From positions 1 to 5,835 of the forward strand of contig JACVIW010000160.1 in NCBI GenBank assembly GCA_015711695.1: 5,835 nucleotides of DNA, read 5' to 3'. The position numbers were made by a program, and so were the translations under genes. Below the pieces are notes generated by a model. The model had not been told where the DNA came from. It saw nothing but the letters and a program-made list of their open reading frames with translations, and ran no database searches. This DNA is from Candidatus Geohydrothermomicrobium daggyaiense (GTDB taxonomy: Bacteria; Actinomycetota; Geothermincolia; Fen-727; JACVIW01). This document shows positions 1 to 5,434 of this stretch, piece after piece. How positions within the stretch are numbered: the first letter of the stretch is position 1; the number at the start of each line of letters is the position of its first letter.

Positions 1-115
1 TTAAACCATCAGACACGAAAACTACAGCCCCAGAACGGAGCTCATTTAGAACTATCCCCGCCGCCGCAGCAGCTACGAGAAATATCAACAGAAATATGTC
101 GAGAACCCAGCTCAT
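1..115 (-). CDS. DUF4040/MbhD-like subunit of Mrp/Mbh-type antiporter module (5' part only)
   Basis: Only the first 38 codons are visible; the gene runs off the left edge. It begins MSWVLDIFLLIFLV, followed by an alanine-rich stretch, so the N-terminus is a transmembrane helix (about residues 4-24), and then a short polar segment (NELRSGAVVF). This pattern, directly after mnhG, fits the small DUF4040/MbhD-like membrane subunit. That subunit corresponds to part of the C-terminal region of MrpA and follows the E-F-G genes in many Mrp, Mbh and Mbx clusters. The ATG overlaps the mnhG stop codon as ATGA, and a GAGGAGG ribosome-binding site lies 7 bases upstream, so start and co-translation are well supported. 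The identification rests on position and hydrophobic pattern more than on a unique motif. MnhB, C and D homologues would be expected further left, outside the window. Confidence 0.72.
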   Translation of the reverse strand, partial: MSWVLDIFLLIFLVAAAAAGIVLNELRSGAVVFVSDGL

Positions 116-453
116 CGTTCAACCTCCTCGGGAAGCGGTCGCACTCCTTCCTTGTGCCAAGGCAACACTCCGCAACTGAAGGCACTTCTTCCAATCGCGT
201 GGCCGCAGGTTGCACTCGAAAGCAGTAGAAAGAAAACAATGGCGAGCAGTTTTATGGTGTCAAGACTCGCGCCAGACTGAATACACAATCCAAAAATTAT
301 CATGCAGGCGCCCAGGGTGTCGCCTTTCGTTGACGGATGTAGCCTCGAGTACAGATCCGGGCATCTTAATATCCCAATTGTCCCTCCAAAGAAAAAAACT
401 ATACCTGTGAGGCAAAAAATATATGTGAAAATGTCAGTTACAACTCCCGTCAA
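112..453 (-). CDS. mnhG: Na+/H+ antiporter subunit G (MnhG/MrpG/PhaG family)
   Basis: This 113-residue membrane protein is a small subunit of the multisubunit cation/proton antiporter. The family signature is clear at residues 24-48: GTIGILRCPDLYSRLH followed by PSTKGDTLG. Three transmembrane helices are predicted at about residues 8-28, 48-66 and 68-88, with a charged cytosolic tail ending PLPEEVER. Length is normal for MrpG. The start codon is TTG (451-453), supported by a strong purine-rich site, GGGGAGGGG at 459-467, and by the normal distance to the signature. The gene overlaps mnhF by 20 bases and its TGA overlaps the next ATG, so translation is probably coupled through the operon. MrpG is needed for assembly and activity of the complex; its precise role in transport is not settled. 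A cysteine replaces the usual leucine-like residue before PDLY, which is probably neutral. Confidence 0.93.
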   Translation of the reverse strand: MTGVVTDIFTYIFCLTGIVFFFGGTIGILRCPDLYSRLHPSTKGDTLGACMIIFGLCIQSGASLDTIKLLAIVFFLLLSSATCGHAIGRSAFSCGVLPWHKEGVRPLPEEVER

Positions 454-718
454 TTTGTCCCCTCCCCGTTTCTATATATCTCGAAAGCGCAACCGTAACA
501 ACGAAATTCAAAAGGGCGTAAACAAGGGCGATGTCAAGATAAGTGTGTCTTTGTCCGGAGTAAAAAAAGAGGAGAAGGAGCACTACAAGCGTTTTTGTGT
601 TCACAATATTTACGCCGATGATGCGATCCTGAATGGTAGGACCCGCCGCAGCTCTATAAAGACAAAGAAAAGCGTTAGCCATCAGTATGATTGCCACCCA
701 GAGATAAAAAGCGCTCAT
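434..718 (-). CDS. mnhF: Na+/H+ antiporter subunit F (MnhF/MrpF/PhaF family)
   Basis: This 94-residue integral membrane protein belongs to the MrpF family. The hallmark GPTIQDR is at residues 26-32 and is followed by GVNIVNTKTLVVLLLL; the aspartate at 31 is the conserved acidic residue of the family, implicated in ion transport in characterised Mrp complexes. The C-terminal signature YLDIALVYALLNFVVTVALS is at 60-79. Three transmembrane helices are expected (about 5-22, 36-53 and 62-80). The ATG at 716-718 overlaps the mnhE stop as ATGA, and a GAGG site lies 8 bases upstream. The last residues overlap mnhG. Full length and intact. It acts in the cytoplasmic membrane as part of a hetero-oligomeric antiporter or of the antiporter-like arm of a related respiratory complex; the window does not show which. 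Confidence 0.93.
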   Translation of the reverse strand: MSAFYLWVAIILMANAFLCLYRAAAGPTIQDRIIGVNIVNTKTLVVLLLLFFYSGQRHTYLDIALVYALLNFVVTVALSRYIETGRGQIDGSCN

Positions 719-1245
719 CTCAATTTCCTCATTTCCACAGGTCCCTCGCGGAAGAGCCAGGCAACCATCCTTTCGAGTCTGCCTTCCAGAAGCCCTTCCT
801 CATGCTCTTCGGCAAGACAGTGCACGTAGAATCTGGAACCAGTTATTTCAAGCGTCACAGTCCCCGGAGTGAGGGTAATTGAGTTTGCAAGAACTGTCTT
901 CGCGATATCCGACTCGAGAACGGAATTAAACGCGGTGATTCTCGGGCTAATGGGAAGCGATGGCGAAAAAACCCTCTTCAAAACATCAACGTTCGCTTTG
1001 ATTATCTCCCAGAATATGAGAACGGCGAAAAGTGGAAATCTCAGCGCTACGCCGAGATTTAGTTTCGGGTCAAGCCTCCCCCCGGTCAGGTAATAGGAAA
1101 CCGCGGCAAAAACGAACGCAACCACCGCGCCGTAAACAATGTGATGCCAGTTGGTCTTTTCAGTAAAGACGAACCAGAAGAACAGGAGTATGAGAGCAAG
1201 CGGTAAAATGTCCAGAATGAACTTTAGCCTGTTTCTGAGATTCAT
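715..1245 (-). CDS. mnhE: Na+/H+ antiporter subunit E (MnhE/MrpE/PhaE family)
   Basis: This 176-residue protein is the first gene of the visible antiporter operon. The family fingerprint is the C-terminal block LANSITLTPGTVTLEITG, followed shortly by FYVHCL, at roughly residues 119-143. The N-terminal half contains about three hydrophobic helices (10-27, 33-53 and 65-85), then an amphipathic stretch and a soluble C-terminal domain exposed to the cytosol. Length is typical for MrpE. The ATG at 1243-1245 has a GGAG site 7 bases upstream. Mrp complexes exchange cytoplasmic Na+ for external protons and support pH and salt homeostasis; homologous subunits also occur in energy-converting hydrogenases and related complexes. 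The order E-F-G-DUF4040, without a large MrpA gene in front, suggests the version with a split MrpA, as seen in Thermococcus Mbh and in Thermotoga-type clusters. Nothing appears broken. Confidence 0.94.
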   Translation of the reverse strand: MNLRNRLKFILDILPLALILLFFWFVFTEKTNWHHIVYGAVVAFVFAAVSYYLTGGRLDPKLNLGVALRFPLFAVLIFWEIIKANVDVLKRVFSPSLPISPRITAFNSVLESDIAKTVLANSITLTPGTVTLEITGSRFYVHCLAEEHEEGLLEGRLERMVAWLFREGPVEMRKLR

Positions 1246-1293
1246 AACGAAACTCCAAATTTTCGCACAAGTTGAGGCACCAATTCGGGCATA

Positions 1294-1323
1294 AGTTTAT
1301 TTCTGCGCATTTACCGATGTCAA
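1294..1323 (-). promoter_or_regulatory. Candidate sigma-70-type promoter for the mnhE operon
   Basis: On the minus strand a perfect TTGACA (plus-strand 1318-1323) is followed after 18 bases by TAAACT (1294-1299), which matches the -10 consensus at four of six positions. Transcription would start near 1287, giving a leader of about 42 bases before the mnhE ATG. It lies in the divergent gap, where a promoter is expected. Chance similarity is possible, and if the host is archaeal this reading would be wrong. Confidence 0.42.
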
Positions 1324-1398
1324 TATAACCATGTACTCTTGGCTCAAAATACGGATAGGATGGGATCCAAAAATCATAAAGGGTCGAAGGAAGTAATC

Positions 1399-1427
1399 TT
1401 GAATAGTTTCCCTGATCATTTTATCCT
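1399..1427 (+). promoter_or_regulatory. Weak candidate promoter for plsC
   Basis: TTGAAT (1399-1404) and TATCCT (1422-1427) are separated by 17 bases, each matching the sigma-70 consensus at four of six positions. A start near 1434 would leave a leader of about 54 bases before the plsC ATG. The spacing is ideal but the hexamers are weak, so this is only a suggestion. Confidence 0.25.
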
Positions 1428-1487
1428 TGAATTCAGCAAAAAAGCAGTTAATGAAATCGGCAGCTTCCAAGCAAGCGAGGCTTCAAC

Positions 1488-2306
1488 ATGTGGTGGCGAT
1501 ACGTAATCTTCAGGTTTCCTTTCGCGATACTCGCGAGGACTAATAAATACAGCCTGAAGATTAACGGAAGAGAAAATGTTCCTGAATACGGGCCTTTTAT
1601 AGTAGTCGCAAACCACCAGACCAGCGCCGATATTGTCGCCATTGCCCTTGCCCTTAAACCCGCGCTAAAGCACTGCCAGATGTGGCCATGGGCGAAAGTG
1701 GAGATAAAAGAGGGAAGGGAAGGTATCATCGGGAAACTGCTCTGGAAAATTTTCGGTGTGATACCCATCGACAGAGAATCTTCCCACTCCGAGGACGCCA
1801 TAAAACCAAGCCTTGAGCGACTTCAGAAAGGCGAAATTGTATGCGTGTTCCCTGAGGGCACAAGGCACAAACACCGCGAACTCGGCTACTTTAAATACGG
1901 TGTCGCAAATCTGGCAAGAGCAGCACCCGCCCCTCTTTTGCCAGTTGCGGTATACAGGCGTGATGAAGACGGTGGCATTCAGGTCAACATAGGAAAATTA
2001 TTTTTTATGCCTCCCAAAAAGAAACGATATGAGACGCTCGAGGCGCTCGAAGAAAGACTCGATGAGAAGATTAGCCATCAGATAGACGCGCTCAAGCAGT
2101 GGAGCGCCGAAATTCCAAAAAATAAAAAAGGAATGAAAATGATTGCAGGTATGATAAACATGATAGCGGACCGCCTTTCAAAACAGGAAGTCAGTTTCGA
2201 GAGATTCTGCCGTATGGCAGAGGAAGAAGACAACGAATACATCCGCAACAAGGTGCTCGAACTTCTACCTAAAGACTGGAAAAAAATTGAAATACCTCGC
2301 GAATGA
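1488..2306 (+). CDS. plsC: PlsC-like 1-acyl-sn-glycerol-3-phosphate acyltransferase
   Basis: This 272-residue protein has the acyltransferase motifs in order. Motif I is NHQTSAD at residues 42-48, giving the catalytic HX4D. Motif II-like GVIPIDRES is at 90-98, motif III FPEGTR at 121-126, and motif IV-like APLLPVAVY at 148-156. Such enzymes transfer an acyl chain to the sn-2 position of lysophosphatidic acid to make phosphatidic acid, the phospholipid precursor. They act at the inner face of the cytoplasmic membrane, and the hydrophobic N-terminus (MWWRYVIFRFPFAILA) probably docks there. The canonical motif I is NHxSxxD; here a threonine replaces that serine, a conservative change. Residues about 177-272 are lysine- and glutamate-rich, predicted helical, and not recognised. 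The ATG has a GCGAGG site 7 bases upstream and an in-frame stop at 1452. The gene is followed by tandem TGA and TAA stops. Substrate preference cannot be read from sequence; another lysophospholipid is possible. Confidence 0.88.
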   Translation: MWWRYVIFRFPFAILARTNKYSLKINGRENVPEYGPFIVVANHQTSADIVAIALALKPALKHCQMWPWAKVEIKEGREGIIGKLLWKIFGVIPIDRESSHSEDAIKPSLERLQKGEIVCVFPEGTRHKHRELGYFKYGVANLARAAPAPLLPVAVYRRDEDGGIQVNIGKLFFMPPKKKRYETLEALEERLDEKISHQIDALKQWSAEIPKNKKGMKMIAGMINMIADRLSKQEVSFERFCRMAEEEDNEYIRNKVLELLPKDWKKIEIPRE

Positions 2307-2355
2307 TAATCGAAAAAATACCGGTCAATTTGAAGCGCACTAAATGGCTTTTTAT

Positions 2356-2371
2356 GCAGTTTTTGAACTGC
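2356..2371. repeat. Short hairpin downstream of plsC (possible weak terminator element)
   Basis: GCAGTT-TTTG-AACTGC is a perfect inverted repeat with a 6-base stem and a 4-base loop, 50 bases after the plsC stop. It could fold in the plsC transcript, but no T-tract follows, so it is not a canonical intrinsic terminator. It may be a 3' stabilising element or chance. Confidence 0.3.
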
Positions 2372-2394
2372 CCAAACAATAAGATAAACCGTTT

Positions 2395-2416
2395 TTTCCA
2401 GCGCATACCCTGGAAA
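2395..2416. repeat. Short hairpin upstream of the ankyrin gene
   Basis: TTTCCAG (2395-2401) and CTGGAAA (2410-2416) form a perfect 7-base stem around an 8-base loop. It sits in the 228-base gap between plsC and the ankyrin gene, 24 bases beyond the previous hairpin. It has no T-tract on its downstream side. It could be part of the 3' end of plsC or the 5' leader of the next gene. The rest of this gap is AT-rich and has no convincing ORF. Confidence 0.3.
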
Positions 2417-2523
2417 CCCGGATATACCAAATGACTTGAATCTGCTAAATAAGTTGATAATAAGGTATCATTTACACTGCAAAATTCACAGAAGAGGGAA
2501 GAATGTCAACGCAACAATTGTCC

Positions 2524-2537
2524 GGAGGGCAGAAATG
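2524..2537 (+). promoter_or_regulatory. Ribosome-binding site that sets the ankyrin gene start
   Basis: GGAGG (2524-2528) lies 6 bases before ATG 2535-2537. The frame is open upstream to a TTG at 2436, but that codon has no Shine-Dalgarno sequence and the intervening 33 codons do not resemble ankyrin repeats. The ATG is therefore the better start. Confidence 0.75.
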
Positions 2538-3137
2538 GGAGAACTCCACGACGCTGCAGCAGCAAGCGACTTAAAGAGAATCCAGGAAATCCTCAAAGAC
2601 AGCCCGGAAGCGATTAATTCTCATTTCGACTATTACGGTCGGACCCCGCTCCACTACGCTGTTCTTCACGGCCACGAAAAAGTATTTGAGGTTCTTATCG
2701 AGAAAGGTGCGGACGTTAACGCCAGGGATGAAGAGGGAGCAACCCCCCTTCATTACGCGGCTTACTACAACCGTGTGAAGTTCATACCCGCGCTGGCGGG
2801 CAAGGGCGCTGATCTCAACTCAAAGGACGAAGATGGGTCAACGCCGCTTCACTTTGCAGCAACAGAAGGTCACGCAGAAACCGTCAAAACTCTTATATCA
2901 CTCGGAGCCGATGTGAATGCCAGGGACAACTCCGGTTCGACCCCTCTTCACCGTGCCGCTTTTTATGGAAAATACGAGGCAGCCGAGGCGCTTATTCAAG
3001 GTGGCGCTGATGTGAACGCCCGGGATGAAAATGGGCGAACGCCTCTTCAACTTGCGTCCTCAAAAGGGCAGACAAGGTTGATGGACTATTTCCCCGACAT
3101 CATCGAACTTCTAAAAAAACACGGCGGAGAGGAATGA
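2535..3137 (+). CDS. Ankyrin-repeat protein, cytoplasmic
   Basis: Starting at the ATG with the good ribosome-binding site, the product is 200 residues and almost entirely ankyrin repeats. An N-terminal capping repeat (about 1-34, starting GELHDAAAASDL) is followed by four near-consensus repeats beginning at about residues 35, 68, 101 and 134. Each has G-x-TPLH and ends with K/L/G-GAD-V/L-N. A final partial repeat from 167 (GRTPLQLASSKG) ends in a charged helix, PDIIELLKKHGGEE. The 33-residue spacing is exact. There is no signal peptide or membrane segment, so it is probably a soluble cytoplasmic protein-binding scaffold. The partner is unknown, and no enzymatic domain is fused. The repeats are close to consensus with conserved GADVNARD turns, which could reflect recent internal duplication. 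It stands alone on the plus strand between plsC and a convergent DUF169 gene, so context gives no function. Confidence 0.93.
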   Translation: MGELHDAAAASDLKRIQEILKDSPEAINSHFDYYGRTPLHYAVLHGHEKVFEVLIEKGADVNARDEEGATPLHYAAYYNRVKFIPALAGKGADLNSKDEDGSTPLHFAATEGHAETVKTLISLGADVNARDNSGSTPLHRAAFYGKYEAAEALIQGGADVNARDENGRTPLQLASSKGQTRLMDYFPDIIELLKKHGGEE

Positions 3138-3176
3138 GCTGCTGAAAAAAATATCTGCCTTGTGTTTTGTCTGTAT

Positions 3177-3866
3177 TCAGTGCTCCCTGAGCATTTTAGA
3201 TAGCATTCTTATGACGGATTTCTCGTCACACCCCCAGGCTCCCATTTTTTCTCTAATCCTCAACGCGTGATCAAAAGGCATGCTCACGAAAATATCGTTT
3301 TCTCCAAAGCCTGCGAGAACCCTTGACAATGAATCCGGCACGCATAATGATGGCTTTCCTGTTACCAAAGGATTCGTGATGACACCCTGGCAGGTCGCAA
3401 AGACGCGCGCTTCCATTTTGAATTCGCCGTCCCGAAAAGAAAGAAGACCCAAAACATCGTGAAAACGCGATGGGTTCAACCTGAGGACTACAAGTTGTGG
3501 TGGGTCTCTGTAAGTTGAAAGCGGCTTCAATATAACGTTATCAGCCTTTGCCGCCTGGGGCTGAGGAACACTCTTGAACCACTTCCTGGCAACGTCGCTA
3601 TCTTCGAAAAGGTTTTCTATCATTGTTAAAAACGGCACTATAATCTCTTCCATATCCATAAATCCAAGCCAGTGCGCTCCTCCCATGCATTCCAGCTTCC
3701 ATCTTGATATATTCACAACCTCCCCTGAAAATGCACGTTTCAAGCCAACACAAACATATCTGAAACGCTTGTATCCTGCCGGATCTGGCTCACCAGAATA
3801 AAGTATTCCCACCGGCGGGTGCTGAAGATTTAGACCTTTTTCAATTACATTCGAAAGGCTTTTCAT
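3177..3866 (-). CDS. DUF169 family protein (COG2043-like), function unknown
   Basis: The product, 229 residues from the preferred ATG, resembles the DUF169 family. It has an N-terminal PPVGILYSGEP segment (17-27), a cysteine in YVCVGLKRAF (C39), the conserved ECMGGAHWLG block (59-68, C60), and later ATCQG (C159), SLCVPDS (C175) and WGCDEK (C213). DUF169 proteins are widespread in anaerobic bacteria and archaea and have no established biochemical role; the conserved cysteines invite speculation about metal or cofactor binding, but this is not shown. No signal peptide or membrane helix is seen, so it is probably cytoplasmic. The frame extends to a TTG at 3902, but the ATG at 3864-3866 has a GGAG site 5 bases upstream and places PPVG near the N-terminus as usual for the family. 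It is convergent with the ankyrin gene (39-base gap) and has a long upstream non-coding stretch. Confidence 0.82.
   Translation of the reverse strand: MKSLSNVIEKGLNLQHPPVGILYSGEPDPAGYKRFRYVCVGLKRAFSGEVVNISRWKLECMGGAHWLGFMDMEEIIVPFLTMIENLFEDSDVARKWFKSVPQPQAAKADNVILKPLSTYRDPPQLVVLRLNPSRFHDVLGLLSFRDGEFKMEARVFATCQGVITNPLVTGKPSLCVPDSLSRVLAGFGENDIFVSMPFDHALRIREKMGAWGCDEKSVIRMLSKMLREH
3181..3197 (+). terminator. Possible weak intrinsic terminator for the ankyrin gene
   Basis: TGCTC-CCT-GAGCA (3181-3193) is a perfect 5-base stem with a 3-base loop, followed by TTTT, 43 bases after the ankyrin stop. It overlaps the last codons of the convergent DUF169 gene. The stem is short, so the terminator call is tentative. 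Confidence 0.3.
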
Positions 3867-3871
3867 TTCGA

Positions 3872-3875
3872 CTCC
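3872..3875 (-). promoter_or_regulatory. Ribosome-binding site that sets the DUF169 gene start
   Basis: GGAG on the minus strand, within TTTGGAG, lies 5 bases before the ATG at 3864-3866. The upstream in-frame TTG at 3902 is preceded only by a T-rich run with no Shine-Dalgarno match. Confidence 0.65.
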
Positions 3876-4108
3876 AAAGACCTTCTGCGACACGTCAATC
3901 AAAAAATGTAATTGGGGCTTGCAGCATGCGTAAAAAATCCTTAAGCGGCCGAAAACTTTTTGCTTTCTGGTTAAATTCTTTCAGTTCACGACCATCTATA
4001 AATTTATGTTTGATATTCCGAAAAACTCCGATCTTTCATGTTTGTTGAAGAGTGCAATAAGTTTTCTAACATCGCGCCACGGGAAATAAGGTATTTATTT
4101 CGATTTTA

Positions 4109-4120
4109 CCCGGTACCGGG
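4109..4120. repeat. 12-base perfect GC-rich palindrome
   Basis: CCCGGTACCGGG is fully self-complementary and does not extend into the flanking bases. It could be a binding site for a dimeric regulator, or chance. As RNA it would form only a 4-base stem with a 4-base loop and is not followed by a T-tract on either strand, so it is not a terminator. Confidence 0.4.
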
Positions 4121-4170
4121 CAGGATTACGAGAGGCGATAAGCCTAACGAGAGAGAAAATACCTCCTGAA

Positions 4171-4184
4171 TTGTTTATAAACAA
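4171..4184. repeat. 14-base perfect AT-rich palindrome, operator or TATA-like
   Basis: TTGTTTATAAACAA is perfectly symmetric. Its TTTATAAA core resembles an archaeal TATA box, and its symmetry resembles an operator for a dimeric regulator. On the minus strand it is followed 3 bases later by AGGAGG, yet no usable start codon follows. It lies about 305 bases from the DUF169 ATG, far for a simple promoter. Function is unproven. Confidence 0.4.
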
Positions 4185-4257
4185 CTAACCCGGGATTTCC
4201 ATTTCGGCGTCAGAATCATGCTTGAACATCACTGCCGATAGACATACTGTCTCTTTC

Positions 4258-5312
4258 CTAACTGATTATTCGGTGCCGCTGATAGAACCTTTTAACCCAG
4301 TCGTCGGTTAAGCAAGGGACCATGCGCCTGAAAAAGATTCACATCCGGGTAACTGTTGCCCTCAATCAGGTTACCCCATCATCGCCAATTGCGACATCCC
4401 AGCCAACGTACCTCAAAAATGGAAGGCTTTTTGCAAGACATAATATTTCATCCATTCTCTCTTTCCATTTCGGAATCCTTACCCCCATTATAGGCGCGCC
4501 GCTGTCCGGGTGGCATTCGTACCTCCCATAGACGCCGCTTCCAGAATAAGAAATAGGCGTGCCAATTTCACCGGTCTCGAGGTCCACGAGAGCGGTAATC
4601 CCGCCCCACCTCCAATTATCAACAGGATAAGAGTCTCTCGTTCCAAACTTGTGAACGGCAAACGCAATGAAAGGTTCACCCTTATCATCGAGCATGCTTA
4701 GAAAGCGAACCGTGTTAACGACGTCCGAAAATATCTCTCTTGCATAGGACCCTGACTGACATGTTCTGTTAGCACAAATGAGTCAAGCCCGTCAAAAAAT
4801 GCATGAAATTCCTTCACGCTCTTCTCATGCTTGTTAATCAAAATCCCCCTGCCAGATAACTCGAGAACAAACACCTTTTCCCCGCCCCCAGAACGTACGG
4901 GTTTTGCTACAAGGACTTCGCCCCTCTCAAGCATCAGGATAACGTCATCAGGTGAGGAAATCTGAACTTCCTTGTCAAAAGCTGTGATTTGCCCTTCATG
5001 AATATAAGCGAAAGTCGCCGGCACTTTTATCCTGGGTCCGATAACAACTTCAAAAAGTACCTTATTGTTTAGCACAATCGAATAGTCACCGTTTATCATT
5101 CGGGTTCTGAACCTCTGCATGTCAGACAGGAAATCTGCTGGATCGTTTCTGTCTAACTTACATATGTAGAAAGAATCGCTGGTAAAGCCTTTTACCCACA
5201 TGCGCGGGGCGACGTTCCTTGGCATTCGCCGCTGGGACTGCTTTTCTTTGTCCAGGAAATAATGAAGGGTAATAAACTTATTTCTTAAAACCCTCATCCG
5301 TGAATCAATCAT
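4258..5312 (-). pseudogene. Sugar-transfer-associated ATP-grasp protein, three frameshifts
   Basis: The reading continues across three frames and together gives about 350 residues resembling the ATP-grasp domain family linked to sugar transfer. Frame one, from ATG 5312, has VLNNKVLFEVVIGPRIKVPA (80-99) and the nucleotide-binding stretch LVAKPVRSGGGEKVFVLE (134-151), and loses homology after TEHVSQ. Near 4750 the reading moves to a second frame: GSYAREIFSDVVNTVRFLSM, then VDNWRWGGITALVDLETGEI, ending with YVGWDVAIGDDG. Near 4369 it moves to a third: LIEGNSYPDVNLFQAHGPLL, containing the EGN metal-binding end of ATP-grasp enzymes. Near 4306 one extra C separates it from DDWVKRFYQRHRIIS and the stop at 4258; this last shift is the least certain. 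The first two need one added base each, the third one removed, at short G or C runs. It may be a decaying gene or sequence errors. The exact ligation substrate is unknown. Confidence 0.8.
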
Positions 5313-5321
5313 GTTGAACAA

Positions 5322-5327
5322 CTCACC
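5322..5327 (-). promoter_or_regulatory. Ribosome-binding site that sets the ATP-grasp gene start
   Basis: GGTGAG on the minus strand lies 9 bases before the ATG at 5310-5312. The frame could begin 7 codons earlier at a TTG (5331-5333), but that codon has no Shine-Dalgarno sequence in front of it. A TTTATAG element at about 5347-5353 could belong to the promoter, but no convincing -35/-10 pair was found in this 122-base gap. Confidence 0.5.
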
Positions 5328-5434
5328 AGGCAATGTAATCTTTTACACCCTATAAACATTAAGAATCCCATGCTGAGTTTTACGGAAAATTATGCCGCCA
5401 AGTGGTACCTAGTATCTTGTGGATATAAAAATGT

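Larger units (their letters stand above)
3867..4257. other. 391-base non-coding gap with several short palindromes
   Basis: No convincing gene is present on either strand. The stretch should contain the DUF169 promoter and the 3' end of the ATP-grasp transcript. It holds three short perfect inverted repeats: CCCGGTACCGGG (4109-4120), TTGTTTATAAACAA (4171-4184) and AGACA-TAC-TGTCT (4240-4252). A minus-strand AGGAGG (4162-4167) has no ATG, GTG or TTG at a useful distance. A 46-codon stop-free run on the minus strand (about 3898-4035) has no start codon near its beginning. No tRNA-like or terminator with a T-tract was seen. Confidence 0.6.

Noticed and set aside
302..829. Long plus-strand ORF of 175 codons opposite mnhF and mnhG
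   Set aside because: It is antisense to three clear antiporter genes, has low-complexity basic composition and matches no family; it is a shadow.
1451..1543. Small plus-strand ORF starting ATG 1451 overlapping the plsC start
   Set aside because: It is about 30 codons, has no ribosome-binding site, and overlaps the well-supported plsC frame.
2436..2534. N-terminal extension of the ankyrin protein from TTG 2436
   Set aside because: There is no Shine-Dalgarno sequence before the TTG, the extension does not look like an ankyrin repeat, and a strong GGAGG precedes the ATG at 2535.
3895..4035. A 46-codon stop-free minus-strand run (KIGVFRNIKHKF and on) upstream of DUF169
   Set aside because: It has no start codon near its beginning, no ribosome-binding site, and I recognise no family. 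A run of this length is expected by chance; a remnant or frameshifted gene cannot be excluded.
4109..4120. CCCGGTACCGGG as an intrinsic terminator
   Set aside because: The usable stem is only 4 bases and no T-tract follows on either strand.
4095..4160. 22-codon minus-strand frame starting ATT after AGGAGG
   Set aside because: ATT is a very rare start, it lies only one base after the AGGAGG, and the product resembles nothing.
4258..4765. Programmed ribosomal frameshifting in the ATP-grasp gene
   Set aside because: Three separate shifts in both directions are needed, and no slippery heptamer followed by a structured element was seen. Mutation or sequence error is simpler.
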